Counted from the first letter of the stretch, positions 55,559-63,686 are shown. The stretch is 64,000 nt of DNA from Kocuria sp. (GCF_030538595.1 NZ_JAUNTS010000007.1:106371-170370), one strand, 5' to 3'. Made by a program: numbers and translations. Notes: generated from the sequence alone by a model not told the origin.

Positions 55559-56598
55559 ACGCCACCGATGTCCACGTGCTGCGTCGCCGCAACTTCCGCC
55601 GCCACCTACGGCTGCTGATCCTCCTGGGTCTTGCCGTGTTCGCCATGATGGCCGTGCGTGTCCTCCTGGGGCAGTACACGGTCACCATCCCTGATTTTTT
55701 CCGCATTCTGGGCGGGGAACGCATCCCGGGGGCAACCTTCATTGTCATGCAAGACAAACTCCCGCGAGCGCTGCTGGGTGCAGCTGCGGGACTGGCTTTC
55801 GGAATCTCAGGTGCCCTGTTCCGCTCGGTTCTGCGTAATCCACTGGCCAGCCCCGATGTGTTGGGGATCAATGCTGGTGCCGCCGCAGGGGCTGTGGCAG
55901 CCATGTACTTTTGGGGGGCCGCAGGTTCCGGCCTGGCCTGGTCCGGGTTGGCCGGTGCACTGACAGCCGCCGGGTTGATTGCCGCCGCCTCCACCTCCTT
56001 GCGCTCAGGTACAGGCCGTTCGGGAATTGTGGGGGAACGTTTCCTGCTGGCCGGTATTGGGGTGGCTGCTCTTGCCCAGGCCGTGGTTGTGGGCCTGATG
56101 GCCCGGTTGACCACCCAGAGTGCGCAGTCAGCAGCCGTGTGGACCGTGGGATCTCTGAACTCCTCCACCTGGGATCGTTTGGTGTTGGTGGCGCTGGTTC
56201 TCCTGGTGGCCGTTCCCTCGGCCGTGTTTCTCCATCAAGCACTGCGCCCGGCTTCCCTGGGCACAGAACTTGCAGTTGGACTGGGCTCACACCCGGGTGC
56301 GGTCCAGACGGCCGCGCTGGCGCTGGGAGTGGTGTTGGCCGCCGTCGCCACCGCCGCCACCGGGCCGCTGGCTTTTGTGGCCCTGCTGTCCACCCCCATT
56401 GCCGCAGCTTTGCGTGGCGGGAAAATTTCCGTACTGGCCAGCGGCGCCATTGGCGCGCTGATTGTGGTGGCCGCGGACATGGTGGGGGCTGAAATGTTTG
56501 GCGACACCCGCTTGCCCGCTGGTGTGGTCACGGGCGCCATTGGCGCACCGGTGATGCTGTGGCTGCTGGTGCAGATGCGGCGAGGAAGGCAGTCATGA
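55555..56598 (+). CDS. Iron-siderophore ABC transporter permease 2 (FecCD family)
   Basis: The second FecCD-type permease, 347 residues, starting at a GTG that overlaps the previous stop. Conserved parts are DKLPRALLGAAAGLAFGISGALFRSVLRNPLASPDVLG near 64-100 and ATGPLAFVALLSTPIAAAL near 265. The usual HxxR in the ATPase-contact loop is weaker than in permease 1. It would pair with permease 1 as a heterodimer. Confidence 0.92.
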   Translation: MNATDVHVLRRRNFRRHLRLLILLGLAVFAMMAVRVLLGQYTVTIPDFFRILGGERIPGATFIVMQDKLPRALLGAAAGLAFGISGALFRSVLRNPLASPDVLGINAGAAAGAVAAMYFWGAAGSGLAWSGLAGALTAAGLIAAASTSLRSGTGRSGIVGERFLLAGIGVAALAQAVVVGLMARLTTQSAQSAAVWTVGSLNSSTWDRLVLVALVLLVAVPSAVFLHQALRPASLGTELAVGLGSHPGAVQTAALALGVVLAAVATAATGPLAFVALLSTPIAAALRGGKISVLASGAIGALIVVAADMVGAEMFGDTRLPAGVVTGAIGAPVMLWLLVQMRRGRQS

Positions 56599-57470
56599 CC
56601 CAACCCATTTTTCGCACCCGCAGCCTGTCACTGGCCTACGGCAACCGCAAGGCTGTCAGTGATGTTGACCTCAGCATTCACCCGCACTGCACCACGGTGC
56701 TGATCGGCGCCAATGGGTCCGGGAAGTCCACGTTGTTCAAGGGCCTCTCCCGCCAGCTGGCACCACATTCTGGGACCATCGAGTTCCAGGGCACGGGCCT
56801 GCGCGAGTTGCGACCCAAGGCTTATGCACGCCAGGTGGCCCTGCTACCCCAAAGCCCCGTGGTCCCGGAGGGTTTGACAGTCCTGGATCTGGTGGCCCGC
56901 GGGCGTCATCCCCACCGCCGCTGGTGGGGCGCCCCCTCCCCCGGGGACGACGACGCCATCGCCCGCGCCCTGGAGCTGACCAACCTTGGCGAATTTGCCG
57001 ACCGCCCCGTGGATGAGCTCTCCGGTGGACAACGTCAACGAGCTTGGATCGCGCTGGTCTTGGCTCAGGACACCCCCACGGTCCTGCTGGACGAGCCCAC
57101 TGCCGCCCTGGATCTGGCTCACCAGGTGGAACTGCTGGATCTCATGCGCGGTTTGAAACGCCCGGACGGCAGCCGGACCACCGTGGTGGCGGTGCTGCAC
57201 GAATTGAACCTGGCTGCCCGAGTGGCTGACCACGTGATCGCCCTGAAAAATGGCCGAGTGGTCTTGACCGGTACACCCCAGGAGGTGTTCACCCCCGCTG
57301 CCCTGGCGGAGGTTTTTGACCTGGAGGCAGACGTCCTTCAAGATCCCACGGAGGGCCACCCCGTGATCCTGCCCCGCGGTCGGTGCAGTCTGCAGCCCTC
57401 CGCTGACCAGCCGGGACGTGTGGGACTGACATGGACGGAACATGTGGAGCCGACTGGGAATGGGAGCTGA
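56595..57470 (+). CDS. Iron-siderophore ABC transporter ATP-binding protein
   Basis: A FepC/FecE-type ATPase of 291 residues. Walker A is GANGSGKST near 40, the Q loop VALLPQSP near 86, signature ELSGGQRQR near 141, Walker B VLLDEPTAALD near 162, and the switch His in VLHELN near 199, all intact. The start overlaps the permease stop (ATGA), and the C-terminal ~30 residues go beyond the core. Confidence 0.95.
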   Translation: MTQPIFRTRSLSLAYGNRKAVSDVDLSIHPHCTTVLIGANGSGKSTLFKGLSRQLAPHSGTIEFQGTGLRELRPKAYARQVALLPQSPVVPEGLTVLDLVARGRHPHRRWWGAPSPGDDDAIARALELTNLGEFADRPVDELSGGQRQRAWIALVLAQDTPTVLLDEPTAALDLAHQVELLDLMRGLKRPDGSRTTVVAVLHELNLAARVADHVIALKNGRVVLTGTPQEVFTPAALAEVFDLEADVLQDPTEGHPVILPRGRCSLQPSADQPGRVGLTWTEHVEPTGNGS

Positions 57471-57471
57471 G

Positions 57472-58491
57472 ATGACCACCGAAACTGCAACCGGCACGGC
57501 CACCTCCGCCGGCCCACAAGTTGTCTGCGCACAGGTGACCGTCACGGGTGTGCAGCAGCTCTCCCCCACGTTCCGGCGGATTCGGGTGGCAGGGCCTGAG
57601 CTGGCCAATTTCTCTGCACAACTGGTCGGCTCCGAATCCTCCAGTCCACTGACGTGCAGCGATGCTTACGTGAAGTTGCTGGTGCCACCACACGGCGCCT
57701 CACCCACCCGGCCCAACATCGCCATGGGCTACCGCGCCTGGTTTGCCCAGCCCCAAGAAGAACGCGGCTTCTTGCGCACCTACACGACCCGTTCCGCACG
57801 ATGGATCCCCTGGCAGGGTGGAACCGTCCCGGAACTGACCCTGGATTTTGTGGTGCATGCCCAAGACCATGGGCCCGGCAGCTTGTGGGCTCTCAACGCT
57901 GTTGCAGGCTCCACCGTTTTCATCCTGGGCCCGGGGCCGAATGAACCTGCCTGGACCTCCTGGGGACCGGGCCGGGCTCGTCGGATTGTGGCCGTTGGCG
58001 ATGAAACTGCGGCACCGGCCCTGCTGTCCATTGTTGAAGAGTTGGAGGCCACAGGTACCGCGGAGCGTGTGGACGTGATTCTGGAAGTTCCGACGACGGC
58101 TGACCTCCCCGCCGTCGTCGGTGTAGCTGACCGTGGGGTGCGGAAGGCTGCCGCGCCGGTCAGGGTGCACGCACTGGCACGCGCCGAAAGCGGTCCGCAC
58201 GGCACCGGCTCCGTCCGCCAACTGGCGCATGTGCTGGATCTCCCCACCTTCTGCGTGGCTGATGTGCTGGCCGGACGCCGCCCGGGGCGAGTCATGACCA
58301 CTCCCACCCCGGACCCCGAGCTCATGTGGGAGGTGGCGGACCCAGAGGCAGAACGAGACACCTACGTGTTCCTGGCCGGGGAGGCCGCCAGCGTAAAAGC
58401 CTGGCGCCGCCTGTGCGTGGACGCCGCAGGCATCCCCAAATCCAATGTGTCCTTCATGGGCTACTGGCGGCGCGGGCAAGCAGAATCCTGA
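57472..58491 (+). CDS. Siderophore-interacting protein (FAD/NAD(P)H ferric-siderophore reductase)
   Basis: Releases iron in the cytosol by reducing the ferric siderophore, 339 residues. The FAD-binding barrel holds FRRIRVAGPEL and the flavin motif FLRTYTTR near 109; the NAD(P)H domain begins RRIVAVGDETAAPAL near 178, and the end has AGEAASVKAWRR, typical of ViuB/SIP proteins. ATG 57472 lies 1 bp after the ATPase stop with GGGAG upstream. Last gene of the iron operon. Confidence 0.9.
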   Translation: MTTETATGTATSAGPQVVCAQVTVTGVQQLSPTFRRIRVAGPELANFSAQLVGSESSSPLTCSDAYVKLLVPPHGASPTRPNIAMGYRAWFAQPQEERGFLRTYTTRSARWIPWQGGTVPELTLDFVVHAQDHGPGSLWALNAVAGSTVFILGPGPNEPAWTSWGPGRARRIVAVGDETAAPALLSIVEELEATGTAERVDVILEVPTTADLPAVVGVADRGVRKAAAPVRVHALARAESGPHGTGSVRQLAHVLDLPTFCVADVLAGRRPGRVMTTPTPDPELMWEVADPEAERDTYVFLAGEAASVKAWRRLCVDAAGIPKSNVSFMGYWRRGQAES

Positions 58492-58606
58492 CCGGAAACT
58501 CAGCTCCTCGATTTGCCGACCGCGCCCAACGGGCGTAATGTAATCACCTGTTCGCGGCGCCAAGGGCACGCGAATGTTGGTTTGTGCAATGCGTTGCATG
58601 AACCAT

Positions 58607-58679
58607 GCGCCACTAGCTCAACGGATAGAGCATCTGACTACGGATCAGAAGGTTGGGGGTTCGAATCCCTCGTGGCGCA
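58607..58679 (+). tRNA. tRNA-Arg (anticodon ACG)
   Basis: A 73-nt cloverleaf: acceptor GCGCCAC pairs with GTGGCGC, the anticodon loop CTACGGA gives ACG, and the T arm has GGTTCGAATCC. CCA is not encoded. Its last 9 bases are part of the duplicated attachment sequence. Confidence 0.96.
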
Positions 58680-58705
58680 CTTTTCATGTGCGGCCTGACC
58701 TGGAG
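58671..58705 (+). repeat. Left copy of a 35-bp direct repeat (putative att site)
   Basis: These 35 bases match 60340-60374 exactly and begin inside the 3' end of tRNA-Arg. Similarity continues for 22 more bases with four mismatches. Confidence 0.85.
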
Positions 58706-58726
58706 CGATCCGAGTCAGGCCATTTT
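58692..58726 (+). terminator. tRNA-Arg terminator
   Basis: GGCCTGAC and GTCAGGCC form an 8-bp hairpin followed by ATTTTG. A second, slightly changed copy follows the right repeat at 60361. Confidence 0.7.
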
Positions 58727-58799
58727 GCATGTGGCCCAAGAACTCGGGCGATCCCACGTTTACCCCGCGTTTTCGTTTGAGCCGCGGCGAAGCTTGTCA

Positions 58800-59693
58800 T
58801 CATGAGTGCCGGTTTTTCTCAGCCATGGCTCGCATCTTGCGACCGGCAGCCGAGTCAATCCACGTCGCCACGAGTTGCCCCTTAGGGGTCGGGTAAAGGC
58901 GTCGCGCTCGGTTGAATACTTCGGAGTGGTTGAAGTCCTGGATGGATCTTTGGTGCAGGTGCAGCTTCGACTCATGAGTGAATGACCCTCGGACCTGCTT
59001 GAGCTTGGCTTCATCAGTGACCCACTGATACTTCGAGGTCTGGATCAGTTGGTAGTCGATTGCCCTGCTGACACAGGCAGCAACGCAGTCGGCGAACTGA
59101 ATGTTCGCACTCAACTGACTATCCACATGCATGGGCGGCTCAACGATACGCCGCATCTCTCGGTACTCACCCGCTCGCCCCAAGATGTGGCCGTACATGT
59201 CAGGGAGCCGCTCAGCCCTGGTCTTCTCATTGACCTGGTCGATGATGACCATCACCCCATCGGCGTGGCGAGCCAAGCGATTCAAGGTTTCCCGCATGGC
59301 CTCCCGCTCACGGTTGGCCGGATTCAGATTTGTCTGCTTGTCTGTTCCAATCGGCTTCTCATCCGCGTAGTAGAACAGGTGCCCACCACACTCATGAACG
59401 GTCTTCACGAGGGAATCGAAGACGCGCAGTTGCTGCGGATATCGTTCGGGTGTTGCTGGGCGGAAGATCTGCGCACCTTTGCGTTCCCAGCGCCCGGGGT
59501 GCTCGGCCTTCTGCGCCTCTCCCTGAAAGAGAGCGCTCTTGTCTCTCTGGAAGATCGCACCGAACTCACGTGCGTTCCCGTCAGGGATCACGAAGCCTCC
59601 GTAACCGAAGGCTGCGCTGGTGTTGAACCGACGATGATCAGGCGCGACGAAAGCACCTGGTTCACCGATCTCATCAATGTAAGCGAGCAACAT
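58800..59693 (-). CDS. DUF3800-family protein
   Basis: A 297-residue cytosolic protein. DUF3800 features are the N-terminal LLAYIDEIGEPG (first Asp of an RNase H-like fold), GYGGFVIPD, a central VMVIIDQVNE, and the C-terminal SANIQFADCVAACVSRAIDY. Members are often carried on mobile elements and are suspected nucleases; no activity is shown here. ATG 59693 is placed directly before the first strand, with GGAG ~12 nt upstream; a longer frame to 59774 would read through a hairpin. It is alone in its operon inside the mini-element. Confidence 0.75.
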   Translation of the reverse strand: MLLAYIDEIGEPGAFVAPDHRRFNTSAAFGYGGFVIPDGNAREFGAIFQRDKSALFQGEAQKAEHPGRWERKGAQIFRPATPERYPQQLRVFDSLVKTVHECGGHLFYYADEKPIGTDKQTNLNPANREREAMRETLNRLARHADGVMVIIDQVNEKTRAERLPDMYGHILGRAGEYREMRRIVEPPMHVDSQLSANIQFADCVAACVSRAIDYQLIQTSKYQWVTDEAKLKQVRGSFTHESKLHLHQRSIQDFNHSEVFNRARRLYPTPKGQLVATWIDSAAGRKMRAMAEKNRHS

Positions 59694-59716
59694 GTAGTTA
59701 CGATCTCCTGAACGCA

Positions 59717-59745
59717 GAAACCCACACCAGTGAGGTGTGGGTTTC
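59717..59745. terminator. Perfect hairpin just upstream of the DUF3800 gene
   Basis: GAAACCCACACC and GGTGTGGGTTTC pair over 12 bp with a 5-nt loop, 24 bp before the DUF3800 start. It could be a terminator shielding the gene from upstream transcription, or a leader structure. Confidence 0.5.
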
Positions 59746-60077
59746 TCGAATCGGCGCTCGGGGAACTGTTTCATCCCTAGCTACCAGTAGCCATGGTAGG
59801 CACCACGACCTCTTGGGCACAAGCCATCGCGTTGACTCATCTAAGATGCCCGCGTGGAGTGCTTCGTTGACTCATCTCAAAGTGCCCGCGTGAGTCCAGG
59901 GTGAGTCAACGCGGTTACTCGTCAGCCAGGGTGCACAGGCCGTAGATTAGTAACCGCAGGAAGGAGACTTCCCGCCTTGCCGAACCCCCGCCACCGAGTG
60001 GGGTTTCGTGCGTCACGGCCATGTCCTGGCTCAACCACGCGGCCATGAGTCGCCTCGCTCAAGATTCCCCAAAGTCG
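59746..60077. other. Gene-free part of the mini-element
   Basis: No gene is recognised. It holds two direct and one partial inverted copy of a GTTGACTCATCT motif (59831-59910), a 9-bp inverted repeat GCGGTTACT/AGTAACCGC (59911-59957), and an AACCCC/GGGGTT hairpin near 59983-60004. Confidence 0.5.
59831..59892 (+). repeat. Tandem GTTGACTCATCT repeats
   Basis: Copies at 59831-59856 and 59866-59892 share GTTGACTCATCT, then A-rich bases, then TGCCCGCGTG, with a 35-bp period. An inverted TGAGTCAACGCGG follows at 59902. Repeated motifs like this occur at ends of some insertion sequences (IS21 type comes to mind). Confidence 0.6.
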
Positions 60078-60251
60078 TTACTTCTGCGCATGGGCTCTTT
60101 CATCGCTTTCCTCAACTGTCTGCCACCTGTTCTAAATGTACGTGGCCATGTCTGCAGCCTGCAGGGCGCGCTCTGTTCGAGAGTCTACAAACGCGATGTG
60201 AGGGTGGATTGCTTGGGATGTCTCCTCCAACAGCCGGAAGCGCATACGCAT
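60078..60251 (-). pseudogene. C-terminal remnant of a second DUF3800 gene
   Basis: Read on the minus strand from 60251 the frame gives MRMRFRLLEETSQAI, then HIAFVDSRTERALQAADMATYI, a stop (TAG at 60132-60134), and then in the same frame NRWQTVEESDERAHAQK with a final TAA at 60078. The FVDS...LQAADM pattern matches the DUF3800 end, and aligns with HVDSQLSANIQFADC in the intact neighbour. The N-terminal three quarters are missing, replaced by the right-hand repeat ~90 bp upstream. It is thus a decayed, truncated copy. Confidence 0.65.
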
Positions 60252-60339
60252 CGGCAGACCACGCCAAGGTCGCCGGTCGCTCGCATGACGGTGCTTCCGT
60301 GCAGTTTTACTTCGGATGTGAGCCCTGGGAACGTCGCAG

Positions 60340-60374
60340 CGTGGCGCACTTTTCATGTGCGGCCTGACCTGGAG
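60340..60374 (+). repeat. Right copy of the 35-bp direct repeat (putative att site)
   Basis: Identical to 58671-58705, including nine bases of the tRNA-Arg 3' end, then a diverged copy of the tRNA terminator. The rest of a tRNA is not present here. Confidence 0.85.
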
Positions 60375-60401
60375 TGATCCGGGGCAGGCCGTTTTGCTCA
60401 C

Positions 60402-60464
60402 TTCCCATCTGGCTGCCAGATCACCGCCCAGGACGTGGGAACTCGGCGAATCAGTGGGAAGTCA
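60402..60464 (+). repeat. Dispersed 63-bp repeat, copy B
   Basis: Matches copy A (6640-6702) at 53 of 63 positions. It lies 6 bp beyond the right terminator copy. It contains GTGGGAACTC and GTGGGAAGTC 20 bp apart, and its outer ends ACTTCCCA/TGGGAAGT are inverted. Confidence 0.7.
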
Positions 60465-60502
60465 ACGGCTGAGTGGCTTCAGGCGCCTCTAGCTGGCTGC
60501 GC

Positions 60503-61057
60503 TCACCAGGAGCCTTCACCGCGTGGGACTTCAAAATCCGTGAGCCGAGCATCTGCACCGTCCAGCTCTGACCAGCTGCACTGTGTACGCAAGACGGCCA
60601 ATCCGCTGGTGGGATACCCGCCGGAGAGATCCATGACCGCGTCCATGTCCGAATCCGCGCTCGCCAGGCGTATGGCCGCATCTTGAACCGCGGGCTGGTG
60701 GCAAATGACCATCAGGGTGCGCACGGAGTCCGGCACAGCGTTGATTTCGGCAAGTACCTGGGCGTCTGAGGCCTCATACAGACGATCAGACAAGTTGGCC
60801 GTAGGAGCCAGCTCACCCAGCTCGGAGGACACCCACGTGCAGGTTTGCCGGGTGCGCAAGGCCGAGGAACACAAAATCATTTCCGGGACCAGGTGATTGT
60901 CCAGCAGCCACTGACCTGCCACGGGTGCATCAGCTTCCCCGTCAGGGCTCAGCGAGCGCTCGTGATCGTCAACGCCCCATCCGGCCCCAGCCTTGGCATG
61001 GCGCATCAAAATCAGCACACGTTCGTCATGGCGTGGGGAATCAGCTCCAGTGCTCAT
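60503..61057 (-). CDS. sixA: Phosphohistidine phosphatase SixA-like
   Basis: A small histidine-phosphatase-superfamily enzyme of 184 residues. The RHG-type motif is LILMRHAKAGAGW near 15-27 with the phospho-accepting His; SSALRTRQT near 65 and ICHQPAV near 119 supply the other Arg and His. SixA removes phosphate from phosphohistidine, e.g. in phosphotransfer proteins; the target here is unknown. ATG 61057 is used. Confidence 0.85.
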   Translation of the reverse strand: MSTGADSPRHDERVLILMRHAKAGAGWGVDDHERSLSPDGEADAPVAGQWLLDNHLVPEMILCSSALRTRQTCTWVSSELGELAPTANLSDRLYEASDAQVLAEINAVPDSVRTLMVICHQPAVQDAAIRLASADSDMDAVMDLSGGYPTSGLAVLRTQCSWSELDGADARLTDFEVPRGEGSW

Positions 61058-61113
61058 GCCGCCATGTTCTCACGGGCACAGGGCGCCGTGCGCTCCTGCT
61101 TGCTACACAGTCC

Positions 61114-61926
61114 TCAGATGGAGTATTCGGGGGCAGCCCACACCACAACTTCGGGGTGGTCGTAGAAGCGGTACCCCTGCCCCCGGACTGTGCGAACGGT
61201 GTTGGCCAGGCGTCCCAGCTTGGAACGCAGACGCCGAATGTGAACGTCAATCGTGCGCTCATTCGGTACGTCCTCCGCGTCCGACCACAGGCTGCCGATC
61301 AGTTCACCACGGCCGACGGTACGTGCTGCGTTTTCCACCAGGTAGTTGAGCAGTTCAAACTCCTTGTAGGTGAGGTTCAAGACATCACCGTCCAGGAGCA
61401 CTTCCCGCCGCGCCAGATCAATCAAGACGCCCACTGACTGCGAAGCCCGCGGCTCGGATTCGGCAACCCCCGCAGAAAGCAGTGTCTCTGGACGCTGGTA
61501 ACCGGAGGTGGGGTCGCCCAGCGCATTGCGGACCACTTGCAGATCCGTACCCTCCGCACCGGCTTGAGCCAAAGCCACGGCCGCGTAGGTGTCTGCCTGG
61601 GGGGCAATCTCAGCGACGGCGCGGCGCAGGTGCCGCACAACCTCCACCAAGGTGGTGCCGTCCTCTGCTGCCTTGCTCTCATCCAGGCCAACGTAGAGCA
61701 CGAATCCGCGGGCCTCATTGCCCGACGTTGGGGTGGCGTTTTCGCGCGGGGTCAGGCGACGATCTGCCTGCACCTCCCCGGGCGCACCGTTGACCATGGA
61801 GCGCATGGTGGGTCCAACTGCGGGCCGCTGCCCCAGCAGTAGGCCCTCCCCCAGGGTGGCTTGATGCCGAACCGCTGCGGCGCGGTTGCGCTGCGAAATG
61901 TGAACGTAGCCGGGTGCACCCGCCAT
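61114..61926 (-). CDS. Winged-helix DNA-binding protein, OmpR/PhoB C-terminal type, atypical N-terminus
   Basis: A 270-residue regulator. The OmpR-type effector domain is clear at about 160-255: LDGDVLNLTYKEFELLNYLVENAARTVGRGEL, then NERTIDVHIRRLRSKLG and VRGQGYRF. The N-terminal 150 residues are not a receiver: the acidic pair, phospho-Asp and Lys are not found. A central part (FVLYVGLDESKAAEDGTTLVEVVRHLRRAVAEIAP) looks like a separate small alpha/beta domain. The start is uncertain: ATG 61926 gives a long poorly conserved leader, and starts near 61804 are possible. Targets unknown. Confidence 0.72.
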   Translation of the reverse strand: MAGAPGYVHISQRNRAAAVRHQATLGEGLLLGQRPAVGPTMRSMVNGAPGEVQADRRLTPRENATPTSGNEARGFVLYVGLDESKAAEDGTTLVEVVRHLRRAVAEIAPQADTYAAVALAQAGAEGTDLQVVRNALGDPTSGYQRPETLLSAGVAESEPRASQSVGVLIDLARREVLLDGDVLNLTYKEFELLNYLVENAARTVGRGELIGSLWSDAEDVPNERTIDVHIRRLRSKLGRLANTVRTVRGQGYRFYDHPEVVVWAAPEYSI

Positions 61927-62434
61927 AACTGCTCCTCAAGTTCCGGGACTCCACGTGGAATCCGCCGCAGGCCAGCCTCAAGGCCAGCCAGTGCATGGGT
62001 GCTGCACGGTGCGTGCGCAGGCTGTCCAAGTCTCTCCCACAAGCCAGACGTTCCTTGTTGCAGCTTTCGCCACCGGAACCTGAACGCTCACTGAATGCAA
62101 CGCCTCTATCTTCATGCTTAACCACCAGAATGAGCAAGTAACAATGTGCAAGCGGTCTCACATAATGAGATATACGCCTCACAAAGTTGGGGACAACTCC
62201 GCAATTCGTCCAAAAATGCGATTAGTGGGCCTCGCGGTATCACCTAGTTGCGGACGAACAGGGGGCTTTTTCAACCTTTCGGGAGCATCGGCCGCAGCTA
62301 GCAAACGAATTGATGCCGGTCAATAAGTTGCCGATTGAATCACCTTGATCTCATTATTTGAGATACGCATGAGTAGGTTTAAATACTCACTCTTACCCAT
62401 TCCCGGCACAGATGCACTCATGCCCCCATACGAA
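61927..62434. other. Gene-free region upstream of the winged-helix gene
   Basis: No supported gene. The part 62090-62400 is distinctly AT-richer than the rest of the window and should hold the promoter of the winged-helix gene. Confidence 0.5.
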
Positions 62435-62465
62435 AACCCCCACGCCCAATACAGGCGCAGGGGTT
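62435..62465 (-). terminator. upp terminator
   Basis: AACCCC...GGGGTT with an inner GCC/GGC pair; on the minus strand a U-rich run follows, 47 bp beyond the upp stop. Confidence 0.7.
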
Positions 62466-62511
62466 CACGGACCGACACAGCGGCGGCAGCAGTCAGTGCT
62501 GCCGAATCGGC

Positions 62512-63147
62512 TCAGTCAACAACTCCGTACAGGCGGTCACCCGCATCACCCAGACCGGGAATGATGTAAGCCTTCTCATCCAACCGCTCATCCACAGCCG
62601 CCAAGACCACGTGAACGTCGTCGTCGTCAAGCTTGGCCTCCAGCGCCTCCAAGCCCTCCGGTGCAGCCAAGAGGCACAGGCAGGTGACCTCGGAGGCACC
62701 GCGCTTGCGCAGGAACTTGATGGCCTCCACCAACGTGCCACCCGTGGCCAGCATGGGGTCCAGAACGTAAACCTGCCGGCCACGCAGATCCTCCGGCAGA
62801 CGCTCGGCATAGGTGACGATGTCCAACGTTTCCTCATTGCGGGCCATGCCCAGGAAGCCGACCTCCGCCGTCGGGACCAAACGGGTCATGCCCTCCAGCA
62901 TGCCCAATCCGGCGCGAAGAATCGGGACCACCAGTGGCCGCGGGGTGCTCAGCGCGGTGCCGGTGGCGGTGGCGACCGGTGTGGTGACCTCCACAGGCTC
63001 CACGCGCACCTCACGCGTGGCTTCATAGGCGATCAGCGTCACCAATTCCTCCACCAATTGGCGGAACACCGGCGAGGGTGTGGAGCGATCCCGCAGAACC
63101 GTAAGTTTGTGGGCAACAAGAGGGTGATCCAGAACTGTGACGCGCAT
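62512..63147 (-). CDS. upp: Uracil phosphoribosyltransferase
   Basis: Salvages uracil with PRPP to UMP in the cytosol. It is 211 residues, normal length. [13 protein letters not shown] opens the chain; the PRPP-binding loop is [20 protein letters not shown] near 127-146; the uracil site is in the end segment [18 protein letters not shown] 63147 is divergent from tadA with a 62-bp gap. Confidence 0.97.
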   Translation of the reverse strand: MRVTVLDHPLVAHKLTVLRDRSTPSPVFRQLVEELVTLIAYEATREVRVEPVEVTTPVATATGTALSTPRPLVVPILRAGLGMLEGMTRLVPTAEVGFLGMARNEETLDIVTYAERLPEDLRGRQVYVLDPMLATGGTLVEAIKFLRKRGASEVTCLCLLAAPEGLEALEAKLDDDDVHVVLAAVDERLDEKAYIIPGLGDAGDRLYGVVD

Positions 63148-63209
63148 GCCGCAAAATTATCAGAGCCGCACCCCTTCCCGCCCCACACCTCCACCCCAGA
63201 AAGCCATCC

Positions 63210-63686
63210 ATGCGTACCACCTCACCCTCCCCACAGCACGAACGGTGGATGCTCACCGCCCTGGACCTGGCCCCCACGGCCTTGACCACCGGAGACGTGC
63301 CCATAGCGGCCCTTGTCATTCACCACGACGGCGCCGTGGTGGGCCGTGCAGTGAACCGCCGGGAGGCCGACGCCGACCCCACAGCCCATGCCGAAGTCCT
63401 GGCGCTACGGGAGGCGGCTCGAACTCTGGGACGCTGGCGTCTGGACGACTGCACGCTGGTGGTGACCCTGGAGCCGTGCGCCATGTGTGCCGGCGCCAGC
63501 GTCTTGGCGCGCATCCCGCGGGTGGTTTTTGGTGCCTGGGACGCCAAAGCGGGAGCCTGTGGTTCCGTGCTGGATGTGGTGCGCAATCCCGCGCTGAACC
63601 ACTGGACGGAGGTCCATGGGGATGTGCTCGCCACCGAATGCGGTCAGTTGATTCGTGACTTCTTCAGGGATCAGCGGGGACGGTGA
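63210..63686 (+). CDS. tadA: tRNA-specific adenosine deaminase
   Basis: Converts A34 to inosine in tRNA-Arg(ACG), so that one tRNA reads CGU/CGC/CGA; the substrate tRNA is encoded at 58.6 kb. It has 158 residues with the zinc deaminase motifs AHAEVLAL (His and proton-shuttling Glu near 53-55) and PCAMCAG (two Cys near 90-93). A fitting start at ATG 63210, 62 bp from upp. Confidence 0.93.
   Translation: MRTTSPSPQHERWMLTALDLAPTALTTGDVPIAALVIHHDGAVVGRAVNRREADADPTAHAEVLALREAARTLGRWRLDDCTLVVTLEPCAMCAGASVLARIPRVVFGAWDAKAGACGSVLDVVRNPALNHWTEVHGDVLATECGQLIRDFFRDQRGR

Larger units (their letters stand above)
58671..60374. mobile_element. Putative 1.67-kb tRNA-integrated mini-element
   Basis: The segment between two 35-bp direct repeats at the 3' end of tRNA-Arg. 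It holds one intact DUF3800 gene, the broken end of a second, short repeats and hairpins, but no integrase or other mobility gene. The direct repeat of a tRNA 3' end is the classic mark of tyrosine-integrase insertion; the element is either mobilised in trans or is what remains after a deletion. Confidence 0.7.

Noticed and set aside
59831..59914. CRISPR-like array
   Set aside because: Only two direct copies and a partial inverted one, with a 9-nt spacing; no cas genes and no regular spacers.
60021..60377. 118-codon plus-strand frame at the right end of the mini-element
   Set aside because: It runs through the att repeat and opposite the DUF3800 remnant, whose minus-strand frame makes far better sense.
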